Shown piece after piece: positions 61,909 to 64,000 of a stretch of DNA of 64,000 nt. The position numbers and the translations under genes are program-made. Source of the DNA: UBA2779 sp965232615. GTDB taxonomy: Bacteria; Spirochaetota; Spirochaetia; DSM-2461. The notes below the pieces were generated by a model, which searched no databases, was not told where the DNA came from, and was given only the letters and a program-made list of their open reading frames with translations. Every line of letters begins with the position of its first letter. Within the stretch, counting starts at the first letter, position 1. Location of the stretch: the NCBI GenBank assembly GCA_965232615.1, contig OZ246985.1, positions 372,001 through 436,000 on the forward strand, written 5' to 3'.

Positions 61909-64000
61909 TCAGTCCTGCTTGCTGAGTGGGATGTTGGCCGTGAGGTAATCGTGTATTCTGCGGTGAACCCGGGCCTCATTGAGTTGATACCCGAGTGACC
62001 GTATTTCCTGGTCGTCCTTTCTGTGGCGTGCGAGAATAACGGACAACTGAGCTTCCAGGGCAGTTCGTCTCCACATAGGATCGTCCATCCGTGCCTCCAG
62101 CTCCACGGCCCGGTTTTTTTCGTTTTCAATGTCTTCCACGGTTACATAATCGGTGTATGGGTATGCACTGAAGTTTTCTCTATAGTGGACTGTCTCCAGA
62201 ACCACATCGATTTTTGGTATGACTGCTTTGCTGTTTTTCGCTACCTGGAGTTTCAACGTGAAAATCTCTTTGGATTTCACTTGAAATCCTACGAATCCAT
62301 TGTTAATAGGCAGGGCGACGAGATCTTTTTCCATGAAGTCAGTCAGGGAGGCCTTCTCGGCGGTATAAGAGGTATGGAACTCGACTTTCGTTGCTTTGTC
62401 GGAAAGATTCACGCCCCGAACGATCAGCCCACTGCCATCTTCGCTGCGTTTGATGCCGGTGACTTTGACACAGCCGGTGCTATCTTCCATGTTAAACCAG
62501 GATTGATCGCTGCCGAGAGGCCCATCGTGGGCACTGGAGGATATCACTATCACATCGTTGTTGAACTCATCCGCCTGGGCCGTAACCCCTGAGTAGGCGT
62601 CCCCGGTATGGGGACAGACGGCGTATTCGAAGGTCATTTCCCGCAGACACTGAGCATCGGGGGTGTAAATCTCGGGGCCGGCATCTCCAATTCTCGTGTT
62701 GATTTCTTTGGCGATCCAACCAACGGAACGGAAGAGGGTAAGAGCGACTGTGCCGCCGTCAACAATCTGATACTCCGGCAGACCTTTGCTGAATACAGCC
62801 ATCCCTTCCCGTCCATCGTTCAAGTCCAGGAATTCCCTCGTGTGGAAATAGGTTGACGGTTCGGACTCCCGGGCCCCCACAATCACCCTGGCCACATGTT
62901 CCGGAACCTCTTCGCTGTATCTGTTTCTGTGAATCGGCCGCTCGGTGATATCGAATGGGCTGGCGGCAAAGGCTGTTTCCGCCTTGAATCCCGTTGGAAA
63001 GAGAGTCCTCACCCGATGATCTTTCACGGTATTCTTGAGACAGGTGCGGCATTTCACCACCGGAGAATTTGCTTCAACGGTGTAGTAGCTAACCACGGGC
63101 ATTGCCGCGGTTTCGCGGCTCCGTTCCGTGTGGCTGTTGATATCCGAGACGGGAAGATCCATCTGGTAGGAAACCCTGAAACAAGCTTCCCATGGGGTAT
63201 CCCTTATCAGCGAAATCTGAGCTTTTATGCCTTCTGTGGTAATCACCTGGTCCTTGTCGGGATAGGAGTAATTATATTCGTCCCCGGAATCACCCATGTC
63301 CTCCAGAATGCCAAGATTTAGATAATTTCGGTGAGTCTCCTTGAAATAGATGTTGAATGAGCCGTTGTCGTTCAAATCAAAGCAAATCCTGTTATTTTCC
63401 GAGTATCGAGCGCCGGTTTTCAGCGGTTCATTGACTGAATCCTGTTCGGTCACCACCTTGAAGCCCATGGCTGGAATATTTCGGACAAAGCGCGACTCTC
63501 CCTTCCACTGGACAACGGTGCTGCGCTGCCGAAGCATGGTGTTGAAGACGATCATGGCTTCATGCCCAGGGGCTGATGAAGTATCCGCCAGGGCGGCAAT
63601 GGTGGAGAGCTTGTCCTCCAGCAATGATTGAGCAAGTTGGTGAACCTGCCGGCTTCGCTGCTCCATGTCGAGGTGAACATCGTCAATACTAACCCCGCAG
63701 ATGCTGTCATGGGGATGGTTTTTCAACAGGAGTTTCCAGGCCTGATCAATCTGGTTCTTTCCGTAGTCGTCTCCCAGCTGACTGGCCAGCAGAGCCATGG
63801 GTTCCACCCGCTGTTCAAGCAATTTCTGCATCTGATCGTTTTGGATTTTCAGGTACATCCGGGAGGACATGACACCGGGAAACACCGATATGAACCGGCC
63901 ATCGTAGAGAGCCCCCGTAAGAACCGGTAGATCCGGCTTCTCGGCGTCAACGGCGCGAATGTAACTGTCGGGGTCGTTCTGAATGGTCTCGTAGTTCTCG
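61909..64000 (-). CDS. Alpha-mannosidase, GH38 (5' end outside window)
   Basis: The frame runs open through the window edge, so at least 697 residues are seen and the N-terminal catalytic part is missing. Visible family features: HPHDSICGVSIDDVHLDMEQ with metal/active-site His-Asp near the end of the catalytic domain, then long beta-sandwich domains (NDNGSFNIYFKETHRNYLNL, YTVEANSPVVKCRTCLKNTV, HTREFLDLNDGREGMAVFSK). It hydrolyses alpha-mannosides (family property), like the cytoplasmic MngB-type enzymes of other bacteria. GC-rich relative to the rest of the window. Confidence 0.85.
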   Translation of the reverse strand, partial: ENYETIQNDPDSYIRAVDAEKPDLPVLTGALYDGRFISVFPGVMSSRMYLKIQNDQMQKLLEQRVEPMALLASQLGDDYGKNQIDQAWKLLLKNHPHDSICGVSIDDVHLDMEQRSRQVHQLAQSLLEDKLSTIAALADTSSAPGHEAMIVFNTMLRQRSTVVQWKGESRFVRNIPAMGFKVVTEQDSVNEPLKTGARYSENNRICFDLNDNGSFNIYFKETHRNYLNLGILEDMGDSGDEYNYSYPDKDQVITTEGIKAQISLIRDTPWEACFRVSYQMDLPVSDINSHTERSRETAAMPVVSYYTVEANSPVVKCRTCLKNTVKDHRVRTLFPTGFKAETAFAASPFDITERPIHRNRYSEEVPEHVARVIVGARESEPSTYFHTREFLDLNDGREGMAVFSKGLPEYQIVDGGTVALTLFRSVGWIAKEINTRIGDAGPEIYTPDAQCLREMTFEYAVCPHTGDAYSGVTAQADEFNNDVIVISSSAHDGPLGSDQSWFNMEDSTGCVKVTGIKRSEDGSGLIVRGVNLSDKATKVEFHTSYTAEKASLTDFMEKDLVALPINNGFVGFQVKSKEIFTLKLQVAKNSKAVIPKIDVVLETVHYRENFSAYPYTDYVTVEDIENEKNRAVELEARMDDPMWRRTALEAQLSVILARHRKDDQEIRSLGYQLNEARVHRRIHDYLTANIPLSKQD

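Overview
The window looks like chromosomal DNA of a free-living or environmental spirochaete (inference). Supporting points are an EF-G of the AHIDSGKTT type found in spirochaetes, a TPR protein with one membrane anchor whose layout recalls the periplasmic flagellar collar protein FlcA, several spirochaete-style lipoproteins with relaxed lipoboxes, a FecR-domain envelope protein, and a moderate GC content. No 16S rRNA is present, so the genus cannot be fixed.

About three quarters of the window is a compact housekeeping chromosome. 77-4639 (minus) holds an M29 aminopeptidase, folC and hisD with ATGA overlaps, then nrdR. 4821-10788 has a degenerate M28-like membrane protein, folE, an SDR epimerase and a secreted protein of unknown role. 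11473-15163 has pheS, pheT and a tRNA-Leu(CAA). 15284-24708 has a lipoprotein, a membrane protein, histidinol phosphatase, lipB, metG, a FemAB-type transferase, phosphohexomutase and rnhA. 24819-36943 has dusA, rarD, a murC-yicC-cmk operon, an acyltransferase, a CBM48 protein, the large TPR protein, ilvE, a mannose-1-phosphate guanylyltransferase and ssb. 37197-45363 has a FecR protein, a GH63-like enzyme, a P-loop ATPase, EF-G, a VOC protein and an orphan substrate-binding protein. 56946-59872 has parB/parA and adenosine deaminase.

Two zones are accessory. 43.9-51.2 kb is a graveyard of relics (MacB tail, IS30, IS91 and IS1182 pieces, a SRPBCC pseudogene, a broken higB toxin) around two formylglycine-generating-enzyme-fold proteins. 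Their extreme C-termini differ in the pattern expected of diversity-generating-retroelement targets. This zone is followed by a GH30/GH94 beta-glucan utilisation pair. 60.0-64.0 kb is visibly GC-richer and carries a DUF4384/LPP20-like secreted protein and an alpha-mannosidase cut by the window edge.

Three patterns cut across the window. (1) Several genes without a Shine-Dalgarno sequence have a sigma70-like promoter ending 5-8 nt before the start codon, so their mRNAs are predicted to be leaderless or nearly so: folE, murC, the FecR gene, parA, the DUF4384 gene, and probably metG and the PHP gene. (2) A family of 190-350 bp elements has termini GGGCACCTCTAAAA, shared with an IS1182-type transposase remnant, and internal hairpins that show compensatory base changes. 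A second family has a similar core but different termini (GGAGTCTGTCGGACTT). (3) Solo termini of the first family lie on or next to stop codons of many genes and often supply the stop.
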